NCBI GenBank assembly: GCA_963402885.1
Contig: OY727096.1
Coordinates: 10,397,820-10,461,819, forward strand
DNA from: Antedon bifida
Lineage: Eukaryota; Echinodermata; Crinoidea; Comatulida; Antedonidae
Length of the DNA stretch: 64,000 bases
Reading direction: 5' to 3'
The notes beneath the pieces are model-generated. The model did not search any database and was not told where the DNA came from. It saw only the letters and a program-made list of their open reading frames with translations. Made by a program: the position numbers and the translations under genes. Positions 18,072-33,000 of this stretch are shown here, one piece after another. Each line of letters starts with the position of its first letter. The stretch's first letter is position 1.

Positions 18072-21000
18072 GTAAGTATTATGTTTGTTAATGCAAAATA
18101 TGTGAGGTATGCATGTAAAATTTGGTTTCAACATGTGAACATTTTATGTAGTTTCTAAATGAATCTAATAAATAATTTCAATTTATAAAAAAAGGTTGGT
18201 GTACGGGCCTATTATTTGGCTATTTTAAATAGAACGTTACTGGGCTGAATTGTATACTTGTGTGGAAACAATAAAAATCAATTTCTGTTGAGACGCGCTT
18301 ATTCTTCTGTTCGCAATGACAGAGGCTGGGATGGAGTATGAACAAATGAACACATGTATATGCATTGGCGGTGAAATCCAACGCGCTTTTCTATTCTAAA
18401 TTCTATTCTGCTGTCAATTAAACAAATATGCTCTCTTACCACGAAAGTTGCGAATCAACATTCTGTTGGCAAAATACAGACTGATTTTTATTATCCATGT
18501 GTTCATTTGTCCATGGATGGAGTAACCTACTACTAACTCTTCTGAGCTGGGTTCTGAAGGGCACACAAGCCAGATGTGTCCACTAGACCAGAACATAAGT
18601 CCTTATCCAAGAAGATTTGTTCTAACATTCCAACAGAATTATAGAGGAGGAGTCTTGAACCCATGCTGATTGTATAGTTCGGTGTGCATTGCCCAGCCTT
18701 AACCACTTGAACACTTGTTAAAGTTTTATAACTTTGAAATAAATTCCTAAATATATTTATTTTTTTATTTTCTCTTAACAAAAAACATTTAAATCATAGA
18801 AGTGAAATATATTTTATTCCCGTTTTCCTTGGTTACTAGCTAGACATACCATAATATTTTTACTAATAATAAATATCATGTTTTATTTGTAGATGCCTGT
18901 CAGCAAGCTAAAACATGTGCTGAGTGTATTCAAATAAATCCAGAATGTGCTTGGTGTTCAAATGCAGTAAGTTGATAAACCATTTTATTTCCATTTCCAT
19001 TGTGGAAGATAGGCCTATTATAGCAAAGAGCCTATCAGCAAAAGAGGGTGTTGTGCATCATACGCACACCTCCCAAATTAGCTTGAATTTTGATCAACTT
19101 TAAATACACAATTTAATCAATCATGATGAAAAGTTCTTAATACTAAAGTGGCATTTTTTATTTATAAATAATTATTTAAATTAATTAATGTTTAGTTAGT
19201 TAGTCCAAAGTGGCCTAGTTGCAAGATTCAGGCAAACATTATGGGTGGGATTATTCTCAGAATACATTGAATGGATTCACCATTGATGTCTTATTATGTC
19301 TGGGTCTTACAGTATGTCTGCCTTAGCCTAGGGCGTTGGGTTATACTGAAGCAGGGAACTATTATGTCGGTGATACCATATATTATTTAAATACCTATAT
19401 ATTTATTTCCATATTTTTTTCACTAATGACTCACTGATAATAAATAATGTACATTAAAAATCAAAAAATCAAAATTTTAAAGAAATCATTGAACTCTACA
19501 CACGACAGGTAGAAATAATTACTACAGTCAATTAAAGCTTCATACATATTTTGTGGTAATTTCAGACTATGACTAATTGAAAGAAAAGATGAGACACATT
19601 ATACTATGAAAGTGAAAAGTATATACCTACTTAAGGTTGAAGTATACTGTATGTACAGTATAATAATTTCCAGACGGACTTCCTCATTGTGTTGTGTGGT
19701 TGTGTAGGTGGTTAAAGAGTTTCAAAAGGTGAATGTATCATTATGGTATAAACACCAATTACATCATTCAGGTTGATGTCCCCATTTTGCATAGCATGTG
19801 TGTAGGAAATATTTAATGTTCTGTTCTTATCCACCATTTGATGTTCCATAATTTTACATCACCTTAACTTTTTTTCATATATATCGTATACTGTTTATGG
19901 TGATGACTTGAAATAATGAACTAAAGTATGCTAATATTATATTTATATTAATAATAATATCCTGGATTTATAAAGCACCTAATTATATTTATTTTAATTT
20001 AATTTTTATTGTTACATGTTTATGTCTCATTATGATGTATTTTTGTGAAGGTCCCTAATTGATCAGCTGCGGCTGGATGGACCACCCTTGTAAAATATTG
20101 TTGAAATAAATGTTGTGAAACCTTTAAGCGCTGTTCATATTAATACCCCGGTCATTTTTGGATGATCCCATGATGCAGCTATAGTAGTGTCTTGATCTTA
20201 CCATGTACCCATGTGTACACCTGAGTTGACAGAGGCAAACTTAAGTGTCTTTTCTGAGTACAAGCAACGCAATGAGCATGGGATTTGAACCAACGATCTC
20301 ACGATCAGTAGGCCAACATCCAACACACTATGCCACATGTCCTTAACATAGTTAGTAGTACAATTTGAAGGACTATGATGACTGACACCTGTCAATTAAA
20401 CATATTATGAGCAGTAATTGTATAGAACATTTAAAAACAATAAAATGCCAATCAAAGATTGCTTTAACGTGCACTTTTTAATTTGATAAATTGTAATATA
20501 TTTGTTATTCTAAAGACTAAACATTGTGAAAACGTGCTGTAGAGGGACCTCTCTGGTGAAACCAGATGAAACATACTGTAAACAATGTCTCCATAAATAA
20601 ACATATCACATAGAAATGATTACATTTGCTGGTTTGGTTTGAGTCCAGGCATAGAGATATTATTACTTACAGTATTTGGTCTAGCTGCATGTTACTCGGA
20701 AATTAAAGTCCCTTCTTAATAAGAAAGAGGATTTTTCATAGGAAATTACATAGTTTAAATCAAATTTTAAATAGTATTTGATGATGTCTGCCAGTTATTG
20801 GTTTAAACACCCTGGTATTAATATTAATATTATCTATACTATCTCAGACTGTATAAAATGGGGTCTGTTCAAAGCCTTATCAATAAAAGAATTTAGAACA
20901 TCTGGTTCAAAACTGATTTTTCCCCCATATTCTGTAAAGACACAAATTTTGCACCTTTTTCATACAGCCATTAACACATTGACTGCCAAGGCATTTTCCG

Positions 21001-24000
21001 TAATTTCTGTCCCAGTGCCAAGTCCCGTTTACATATTAAATTACAGTTTGAAAGTGTAACATCTGGTCACAGACTATCATGATGTCATTCAAAATACGAT
21101 GGCGGGAAAAACCGTTGAGACGTATAAATACGTCACTGGCAATGGTCCAACAATTTTATTGACTTTGCCAGGAACGTAAATATACGTCGGGGATTTTCCG
21201 CGCTAAAATCGGTCAAACTGTTCATATACGTCATTGTCCACGTGCATTATTATTTTTATTTACTATTAGCGCAATTTATGACATGTTTGAGATGATTATA
21301 TTGAGTGTGAGGGCGCCATCGTATCAACCATATTCAATGCATGAGGGAATAAACACAAACAAACATATGACATTTATTTTTAGATTATCGTTTACGTACA
21401 TCATTCATAAACTGCCATGCGATAATTCCTGTTCCAATCACCACTGCCAGCGATTCTACATACAATACAAAAGTGCTACGATTTTGACGTAGTATTACGT
21501 CTTGGCAAGTAGCGACACGCAATTTTTGACGTATAAATACGCCGTGGCAGTGAACGTGTTAACCTCTTTAGAACTTACTTCAGCTATTTAAATGTGTTTA
21601 AGGCCCTGTTTCTGCTGCATATCACAATATAGGGTATAAAAATAATGTATAGTATATATAATTTGGTGACCGGTTTCTGCTGAATATATATATACCGTAC
21701 TTTGTGAGACGACTGTTACAAACAACTGTTAAATGCGTTTCATCGGAAGTATGGATTGAGGATTCCCCAAAATCCAGATTTGCAGTCCTTGGCCAGGGCA
21801 AAAGTTTGTTTTTTTGTTTTCGTGCATTTTTATTTATGCTTACTGTTCACTTCCAACCTCCTGTTACCCTGTACCGCCTTATAATTTGAATAGCAAATAT
21901 TGATGGTCCGCAGTGCCATTTTAGCTGTTGTTTCACATATAACAAACTTTGTGTCACGGTAAACAAATATACAATATATTTTGAAGGCAGAAGAAATACT
22001 GCAAGAAATATACAGTACAGTATTTTGGAACATACCGTATAATATCCACTAACAATTGATTGAGATAAGTTACGATACACTGTATATATACGGTATTTTT
22101 TTTATGAAACCCATTTCTGCTGCTACAAAAAATACTGTATATAAAATCTACTGATGGTATATTCTTTGGCAGCACTAACAGGGCCAAAGATGGTAGTAAC
22201 ACTTATATCAATGTATGTTAAAAGGGATAGCATGGACGTTATAATAGCCTCCATGGCTATATAATGTACAGATCAATGCAATAATGTCCTTGCATTCCAA
22301 CATCCTTGCAGGTGTTCCTAGCTACAAACAGAAAGTGACATTTTGTTTATTTATTTTATTTAATAATTTTTTAAAACAAATTATATTATATTCTTTTTCA
22401 ATATGCATTTCCACTAATTTAAAAACAAATTGAGAACAAATCTATCCAAATCATAAAATAATGAATCAAGAGTTTCCTCAATAAAGTGAATTTAGAGGTA
22501 GATATTTGTTTAAAGATGTATTGTCCCATGAAACACAAAAAATGAAGATCAAAATATTCTAAATTTAAATTGGCCATATCAAAGTAATATTAAAGTTATT
22601 CACTTTAAGTCGAAAATTTGAGCCAAAAACAACAAGTTTATGTAATTAACAGGTAAATTAATTTGATTACATTTCGTCTGGAAAATCGCCGCGAGCGAAA
22701 GTAAACAAAGATTTCAAACCATGAGTATGCATTATGCATGATGCTAATTAGGATTGTTTACAACTCGTCACGGTTGTGAAGGTGTTTTCACACAGATCAC
22801 GAGGAAGTTTTATGATTATGCATACAGAGTAGCCAAACAAGCACGTTGCATTATGAGATGTCAAAGTCAAAGTCAAAGTTATTTTTTGAACAAAAAAACG
22901 TCTGTATTTCAGTTAAATGATGTTTTATTCGACTAATTTTTGGTGAAAGTTACTTCAAAATGACCCACTTTTTTTTAAAATCTTTTTTTTTAATTATTTT
23001 TTTGGAATTAGTCAAAGGGACAATACATCTTTAACTTCAATTAAAACTTGTGTGATGATGCTTACTGTATTTTTCTTATATATAGACATTTGGTGACAGT
23101 GGTTTTTCAAGGTGTGATAAACCAAAAGCACTTATTAAAAATGGATGTCAAAATTCAAGTATTAGTCAACCAAAAAGTAACTTGGACAGTGTTGTTAGGG
23201 TAAGTGAATGTTTTTATTGACTACTTTATTTATTCGAATAAATTCCCCCTCGAATAAACGCCCCATAGAACATGTCACATGCATATAAACACAATTGTAT
23301 TTATTTTTATTAGTAGTGGAAAACATATACAGTATTGTACTAAGTATCATGCAAAGGCCATTTTTGCACTTTATAAACACAATTTCAATGTTTTTTTCTT
23401 TTTAAAACACAAATATTATCAGGGATGTTTCCCATGGTCTTTGTTTTTTGATATTTTGATATTATTTCTTGAACTTGGACTTTTTTGTCTGTGTGACCAT
23501 CCATAAAGGAACATCTTGATGAATTTTAAGCAAAATAAGCAAAAATCACAGTTTATGTGATTAGACACGGAATGACCCAAAAATGACAATTAAATGAGAT
23601 TTAGAAAACTCTTTCCAACAAAATACACTAACTTTAAAATGCCTAAATATTCAATAAACTGTGGTCTACCTTTTGCCCCTTGTTCGCAAAAGCAACTCTC
23701 TATAACTGCTGCTGTAGTGTTATTCAGTAAAAATGGATTGGGAAACTGTATTTTGGTTTCCTGTAGACTGTTAAAAACATACTATATCTAAAAACAAGAA
23801 AATACACTGGGTTACATACATTTAATAATTTTTATAGCAGGACAGACATAATTTCAGAATAAATATATTTAAGATACCGTCCCCCGGACGTTTATTGTTC
23901 AGGAGGGTTTTAGGAGGCGTTTATTCAAGGTAAAGTAGGTGTTTATTCGAAGGAGGGGTTTATTTTTTTCAATGTAATAATACTATGGTAACATGTATAA

Positions 24001-27000
24001 TAAAATAAATACCCAATAGATATGAACAAATACAACACAATTAATATCGAGAAGTGATAAAATATAGTAAAAATTGTATAAAAATGCAATGGTAAATTGT
24101 AGATCGTATCAATCAATGAATTCTACTACAAATATAATGTGTTGTAATACAATATTGTGCATGTGATGGGCGTTTATTCGAGGAAATAAATAAAGCTCCG
24201 GAGGTGTTTATTTTTTGTTCTATGCTGGGGAGGTGGGGGGGGGGGAATTTATTCGAGGGAGGTGTTTATTTATTATTTATTTATACGTATACAGAGAGAC
24301 ACAAACGACAAGATAGAAAATAATGAATGATTTTATAAGTACTGTATTCCTTGATGAAATATTCCTATCCCCCTAACTTCTTAGGTATTTCAACATTTAA
24401 ACCTGTTACTGTGTATTCACAATACCAAAACATGTTCATAATACCAAAAACATGTTCATAATACCAAAACATGTTCATAATACCAAAACATGTTCATAAT
24501 ACCAAAACATGTTCATACCAACACTAACAGTGGTTTTGACCTCATAAGATGACTGGACTATTATTTCCTGTAATATGATATGACATTTCACCTACTGAAA
24601 TTCCAATGTGTTGGAAAACAATGTTGAAGCCAATTAGCCTTCAAATATGACACTATAGAGTATATAGGCCTTCTGTTAATGGAATGTACCATCTCTTCAA
24701 AACTAATAATGTAATTTTATAACCAGTAGGCTTAATGATATTTATTGTCAATATCTATCTCCTCCAATTAAAGACCAGTTTCTTCAGACATGTCACAAAG
24801 TCGTATGATGCAACTACATTTTTTAAGAGAGAGTGGTTTGGTTTAATAAGAATGTCTGACCAAGTTTGATCATGGAATACCTCCATGGTTTGATAAATGT
24901 CTGTGCCATATTGTATCATATAAGACTCTCATATATATACTCTCATTGCCTCATCTTTTGAATAAGACCTAAAACCTTTGGTCCAATTTACAGATCATTA
25001 ATGTTAGAGCCTGACCATTTTAATCCGTGGTATACCTTACCGCTTGCGTAAGCCACGCCAGTCTTACGCCATACGTGTGAACGTACCCTTAGTGTATTAG
25101 TACTAGGTTGTGATTTGGAAGGTTTTATCTGATGATTTACTATTAATAGTTATTTTGTTTGTTTTATATTGTATGTTACTGTTTATGGATGTTGCTATTT
25201 GAAATAAAAGGAATGATTGAATTAAAATTGTGCACAATAAAGAACTTGGTTCAATTCAAAAGAGTCATTCTGAAATTAATTAAATTATTACAAAAAAATA
25301 GAAACCACTATTATTATTAAGTAAATACTCAATAGTGACTGGTGTCCCTGTTTTATACATACAGTGAGTATAGTGGTTAGATTGCCTTTTATTATAGGTC
25401 AATAACCTATAACCATAATAATAAATATATTATAGTCATACAGTAGATCACAGGTCAGTATTGGCTGTTGATCTTCAAAGAATTTGAAAGACAATCATGG
25501 TTTTATTTTGAAGTAGTATTATAAAGAATTGCAATAATTAAATGTTCTTAGAAACTTGTTTGATTAATGTTTTAATACATTAATACAACTTACTATACAA
25601 TTTAATAATAGATATTATTTAAATAAAGCTTAGACTATGCTCTTAATTTTGGTTTTAACGAATTATTCATCACATCTAATTTTGTTTTCATATATTTAAT
25701 ATTTTTATATTTAAAATGTTATTTTTAATTGTTTAATTTTGTTCTTACAGTATTTAGTACAATATAAACTAATTATAAAAAAACTCATTTTAATTAATGA
25801 AAAAGTATACGGTACGAGTTCTGACATACTCCTAATTTCTTTTCATGTTCGTTCTTTTATGACATTTTTATAATATATATATTTTAATCCTAGTTTTTTA
25901 GCCATTGAGTGATTGTTAAAACGGATTACTGTACATACTGTATTTTATTTTATTCATTTATATATATATACTGTACATGAAAACAAACACAGAAAAGTAC
26001 AGCAAATTAAGCAAAGTACAACATATAAGATATAACTAAATCTACTAATACCAACAAAATCAAATAATATTGTACTTTATCTATCCAATTGAAAACAAAT
26101 AATATAGGCTTTGATTTCTCTTGGTCTGTTTTTTTTTAGCTTAACGTACTACTACTACTACTACTACTGTACTTGATAAGTGTTTGTTTTATGTGTAATT
26201 TTCTCAGAATTATTAACAAGATTTACCAGACTAAATTGGCTCCAACCAGTATTAAAAACAGTGTAATTTGGAAAACACTGATTTGTATCAGGGAGGGTTG
26301 TTTTGTTTGCCTTAATCATAATGTGTAAGAAAAAAGGTAAATGTAAACAATAGATTTGTTTAAAGGGAGGGTTGTTTTGTTTGCCTTAATGTGTAAGAAA
26401 AAAAGGTAAATGTATACAATAGTTATCTGGCAAGTGTGGATAACCAATAGAGATATACAGTACAGTAGTAAACCTTGAATGAAGTTCATCTAGTAGTAAA
26501 TGAGAAACAGTGAATGAGATTCTCAACAGCACATTAATTACCTATAACTGAATAAGAAGTGCCTATTAAGATTCCATTGTCTATCTTAATTTCTCATAGC
26601 CTTGGCATGCCTTTTAATACACAGTGGTGTCACCATTGCTAGTCTGCAAGTAATTTCCATATCTTGAAAATATTATACATTTATTTTGTAAGTTGTAAGT
26701 TTTATTAATCAGGATTGATTTGTCAGTTAATGTCAACATTGAGGACATTTCATATTGTTTCATAGAATTTTAAAATAAAAAAGATTAATTAAAATAAGTT
26801 GCTTCACAAGTTTTATAACATATACCTTAATATAAGTTTCAGTACATTTAATATAGATTGTGTATTAACAATTACAATTTAACAATAAACACAATCTTGT
26901 TAAATGAACTCTCGGAAATGGTACTCTCGCACATAAAGTTCATGATAAATGGCTGGAAAAGATACTCTCATGTAGCATGCTACCAATGAGCAAAACGATC

Positions 27001-30000
27001 ATACTTTTTTCCTCCTCCTCACACACGTGGACTATTTAAAGGACGATAACATTTTGTTGCCGTATGCTATATACGCGTGCTCTGTGCGGAACCGCCGATT
27101 GTTTGATCATTCACTCGGTATTTTGTTTCGTGTTCAAGTTCAATCCGAATGTACGTCTAGGGCCCGAAAAAACCACACTTTGGGTGAGAAGGCAAATTCA
27201 GTGCTTACACTATCTATATTTATTTACACCAATTTGTTGAGTAAATTAAATATATCAATGTAAATAGTTGGTATTTACAGTTGGGGTATGTATCGACTGG
27301 TTGCCTAGAAAAACATAATCGGATGCTATAATGTAAACTGACAGTTATTCACAACGAGTTTACAAATTTTTCAATTTACGAATAACCTTTTGTATTGTGG
27401 GGCACGTATTTGGAGGATTTTCAGAGATGAGGTGAGGGTATTGGGCATGTCAGGGATGGGGGTTCCCAGTCAGTTTTCTGTAAAGGGGGGTGGGGGGGTG
27501 GTTCGCCCGAACCATAAAACAGGCCTTGCTACAGGCCTGAATTATATTGCAAATGGTTATACTGTAGATATGTATTATTTTTACAGAATAAACAAGTTAG
27601 TAATGCTGTAGGATCAACACCAGCAGTTCAGATTCAACCACAAGAGGTAGTGCTTAATCTTAAACCAGGTATACAATGATTATTCTTTAAAATTATTATC
27701 AAACGTATAATTTTATATTATTTATTTACTTAGGGTTAAATAATAAAATGAAACCACATAGACAAGTAGCAAGGCTGTGCAACCATATGATTTATATGTA
27801 CTATATATATTTCTGCCACAGTGGTTATTTTATGTAAAAATCAGGATACTGTGTATGGTATCTGCCAGAACTATTTAAAATAAATAATACTGTATGCATT
27901 TAGCAACAAAATTGTTCCATGTCTGACTTGGTGAACCTTACTTGTCCTGGCTCATAACCTTAACCTGTGACCAAGTAGCATAATTTCTATTAAGCCTAAA
28001 AATTACAGTAAGAGTAATGCCTAATAAAGTAATTAGTAGATTCTTCTCTACCTATAATGTAGGCATACACAGGACTAGGCCTGTCTCATCCACAGGACGA
28101 GACAATGACGGTTGTCAATCTTCTAGAGCACAGGCAGTCTCAAAGTTTTAGCCCAGCTCGCATACATACAGTACAGTCCGATTCTTTAAAATTATGATAC
28201 TATACTCAATGTTTCACAAGTCAAATTAAACAATAGTATCTGTATATAGGTTTATGTACATACAAAGAACAACCGCTCAATAATACTGTACCGTTTTGTA
28301 CAATATGGAGGGATCCGACATGCTAGATTTCGCATCCCACACAAATTTTGTTCCCTTACCATGTCTGTATTCGCAGTTAAAATTCCATAAAGAAACTTAT
28401 AATTTTCTTTTCAGGTGAACCAGCGTATATTGATATTAAAGTACGCCAGGCCGAGGATTATCCAGTAGATTTGTACTATGTTATGGATTTATCAAACTCG
28501 ATGAAAGATGATTTAGATAATCTTAAAACACTAGGATCACAATTAGGTAAGATTAAAAATGCAAGAAATATCAAATATCTACTCCTTAATTGTTCACGCA
28601 ATTTTCTTAATAAAAATATACCTTTGTCAAATGTAAATGCAAACACTGTCACAAAATAGATGTATGTATTATTATATGATTATAATAATCTCCTTCTCCA
28701 GTGTTATAAAATACTGTCCACTATGGTCACATGGTCACTCTCTCATCAACAGTAGCTGTGAACTAGTACACTAGGCTATCGTTTATAGTATTCAGGAAAG
28801 CTTTTCCTACCAGAACCATTGGTGTCATAGTTACCAACCGTGTCGTATCATGCGATACAGTCCTGCAAGTGATTTTTAATCAGCTGTGGCTCAAATACTT
28901 TGTTTCTGAACTCTCCCCCTCCCCCTACACTACAACAATGGTGTAGTCTATCACACATTTCAAATTTCTCAGGTTGGTAACTATGATTAGTGTTATGTGT
29001 GTTGGTTAAAGATTAAAGACATGTCTAAAAAAAATCAACAATGTACAACATTTAATACTGAATGATTTGTTGGTAAATTAAGCTTAAATTACTTAAAATT
29101 GTTCATATTGATTTCATTTTACATAGAGTATTGTACTAATGTATATAATACAAAATGTTTTAATTGATATATTATAATATTTCAGCTGAAGCATTGCAGA
29201 CTATAACAAGTAGTTATCAATTAGGATTTGGATCTTTTGTGGATAAAACAGTTATGCCCTTCGTCAGCACAGTGCCTTCAAAGTAAGATCAGGAATTTTT
29301 TGTCTACAATCATACAGACTATTAAAGATGTATTGTAAAAAATCATGAAAATGACGCCATAGGGTTTCACTATCAGTTGACACAATGGATGTGCAAATCG
29401 TAAAGTAAATGTATTAGCATTTTTACTATTTTAACATGTTTTGTGCAGTGTGTTTTTTTTTCTATAAATAGTATTTTTAATTTGTTATGATTTTGTTATT
29501 TTTCAGATTAGCTGCACCATGTGGTGGTTGTGATGCACCTTATGGTTTTAAAAATGTTTTACGCCTTACCAATGATTCTCACCTTTTCACAGTTAGTTAA
29601 ACCTTTTATATTGGTCAGGTTCTGTGGTTGAAGGAGGGAGCTGGTGGGGTAGCACTTGTATCATTGGAGCATGCATCCCCCACTTTTGACAGCTAAAATA
29701 AAATTATGGACTAGGCTAATACCTTGATTAATATTAATTGTTAGCTCTCCCCTGTTTAAAAACCATGTGTCCTCCCCAGCAATTTAGAGAGAGCTATCGT
29801 GTTATCTGGATGGTAAACGAAGGGAACGGTAATTAACAGATTGTGACAGTTATTTTGAGACACAAGTGATGCCCGTCAGCCTCCCACCTTCCCCTCCTGA
29901 AGTAGCCGGAGGGAATAAATAGCAAAAATAGAAATTTGAGTAACATGAACATGCCACGGCGAATCAGTGATAAGAAATAAAGTGGTGTGGTTGTCGCAAG

Positions 30001-33000
30001 AAAAGAGAATTTTCTGTTCAAACCACTGGGTTATCAAAGGCCTCTATGAAAAAGTGGTCAGGTTGAAACCTTACCAACTGTACTGGTGGCTACAGCCCTG
30101 TAGAAGTTGACAAAAATAAGGATCAAAACTGTATCATAATCATGCATTAATTCTACTTCTAAGTAATTGAGTTTAAAGCAAAAGACAATATGTATTTATC
30201 TATAATTTAATGCATGAATGGTTTCATATGACTAATATCACAACATTGTCTAGCATAGGAGGTAATAAGAATTTCCTATCTTGTACAGAAAAATAAACAA
30301 TTTTCACCCCACGCCCACAGATATCTGTATACACACTATAGAAAGTCTTTAAGACTACTTCAAACATAAAATATCTCACTTAATTGTTATTTGTGTATAT
30401 GGCTAACTACTGGTCCACAAAAGTTTGTGAACAAATGTAAATTATATAAATATTTAAATCAAATAACAGTTTTATTAGATTATTATTCATAATACAATTT
30501 GTGTGTCTGTGTGTTTTACAGAGTAGTGTAAAGATGCAGAATTCATCTGGGAATTTGGATGCTCCAGAGGGTGGTATGGATGCTCTAATGCAGGTCACTG
30601 TTTGTAAGGTGAAGTATAAATTTTAGGTTTTCAAATCTATAAATAGAATACTTAGACATCAAATTCCAGTATCTCAAAAACAGGCAATCGTGACAATGGT
30701 ACAATCGAATATGTGGCTTCAGAAAATTTACCAATTTGTACATCCAGATTGCTAGCTGTGGCCACACCGCCATACGTACAATACCAACACTATATTCTAG
30801 AAAAATAGAGGGAAACAAATCAAAATGCAATATATAAAATTCCATGGGAACCTACATTTTGACTAAACAATATAGGGTGCTGTATAATGATATAGCATAT
30901 GCACTTTTAAGGAAAGTGCATAATTTGTGCTTGTTTGTAAAACACTATGTCTCACAATTTTTTGCAAATTATGTCCCACATTAATGTCAAACTATAAAAA
31001 GGTTCATCATATCAACAAATATGGGGATTACAGGGTAACACCAAGCCTCTTAGGGGTGGGGTGAGGTGAATTGTTCGGAAGTACGCAATCATGCAATCAT
31101 TTCTCTCCCAGAAAAACACATCCTTAGAAGCCTCCTGACTTTCCTCATTTTCAAGTTAGATTAAGCTGGGTTCCCACTAGGATACAAGGACATAACCACA
31201 ATGCAATCTAACCAATCGTGATGTGATGGATCAACATTTAATGCTTTGTGATTGGTCAGATTACTTGCACTTGTCCTTGTGTTGTGTCCTAGTGGGAAGC
31301 AACCTCTGAAGACCATTAAATGTACACACATGTGAGAATGCCATTCTTGTTGATTACAGGAAGAAATTGGTTGGCGAGAGGATGCAAGGAGAATCGTGAT
31401 CTACACAAGTGATGATTCATTCCACTATGCTGGAGATGGAAAGGTACATCAATCAAAAGAAATCAACATTTAATAACAATTATACAGCTATACATATGAA
31501 TTGAGAGTTGTATTTTGATATAGTATAGAAATATTGAATGTGAAATGGTACAAATGAATTTTTAAAAAGGGTGAAAGATGAAAATATAACAAATTTTTAT
31601 CTTTCACCAAATGAAATTATTCCATTTCACAATATAAACGATTCATATTTTTTCTCTATAGTTTTTATACACCTTCTTTTAACAAGACATTTATTCGAAA
31701 AATCAGCATGCTATTTTTTTACGCGGACATATAAATGGTGCACACACAGGTTGATCAACAGCAGCATAGCATATTGTCATGTGTGGTTGCTTACTCACTG
31801 TAACAAAAATGAAAACGAAATTGAAGTACTCACGTACATATAATGACATTGCACTCTCAATCATTACGAGTGCAATAAAACATTTAATATAATATGGCCA
31901 ACAATCATCCAATCAAATGACAAGAATCTACTTAGGTGTGTTATAAAGTAAACTATCTCGAAACAGGTCTCTCTAAATACCAGAAACTCATTTTTACAAT
32001 GTAAAATAATGAAGTCGTTTTTGACTAAAATTGTAAAATGAAGTGCTAAACTTAACATAATATTCTGTCTTTTGCATCATGTGCCCTTGCCCTCCTTGCA
32101 TCTGTCTATAGGCCCAAGTGATTTAACCAATTGGCTATTCAATAATAATAATACAGTATGTAGGAGTTATACAAAAATATCTAATTTACCTCCGCCAAGG
32201 AGGTATATATAGTCGATCGTGTGTGTTTGTTTGTTGGTCTGTTTGTTAGCAGGATTACTAAAAAAGTAATTACAAGATCTTTACCAAAATAAGAATACAG
32301 ATAGATATGTGGTCAAGGACCACTCTATTAAATTTTGAAGGCAATCCGGACCAGGGTCCCAATTCTGGACCACTTTTTAGTATTATTTTCAGACCTAGTG
32401 TTAAAAGATAGGACAGAATTTTCAAAAGCCAGCGAGCAGTCTTAAAGTAAACTGAAATTGCATTTTCTCGAGAACTATTTGTTCAAAAAACTTCATTTTT
32501 GTACAAGAGGCAATTGAGTTATAATTTGTAAATTGTAATTTTAAAACATAATTAATTTGATTTAATTTACAGGTTTTTTGATACGAGTATATTTAAAAAA
32601 CCTATTTCTCTTCAAATTCACCCGTTTGTTTTTGGCGTTGCTGTTCTATTGTTTAAGTCAACTGAAACTATTGTTAGTTGAACAGTTACATAACCATTAC
32701 ATGAAATTTGCATACACATGCCTGTAGTGAAATTCGCCTAAATCACACACAGCATCAAGACACACACAGATATATATATATATTTTTTTTCCTGGAGAAA
32801 TCTTATGTAGAAGAATTTTACAGTAGAATTTTATGCACTCTCAGCCAGTGGCTTTCTAGTTATGATAAGTAACTCCTTTATTAAAACAAAAATGAATAAT
32901 AAATGTGGGGGAATAACCTGTGACTTGCAGCCTAACTGGGCTGAATTGCACACAGGTGTGAATACAGTAACTTTCTTTTCCACTAAGTGTCCCTTTGTGT

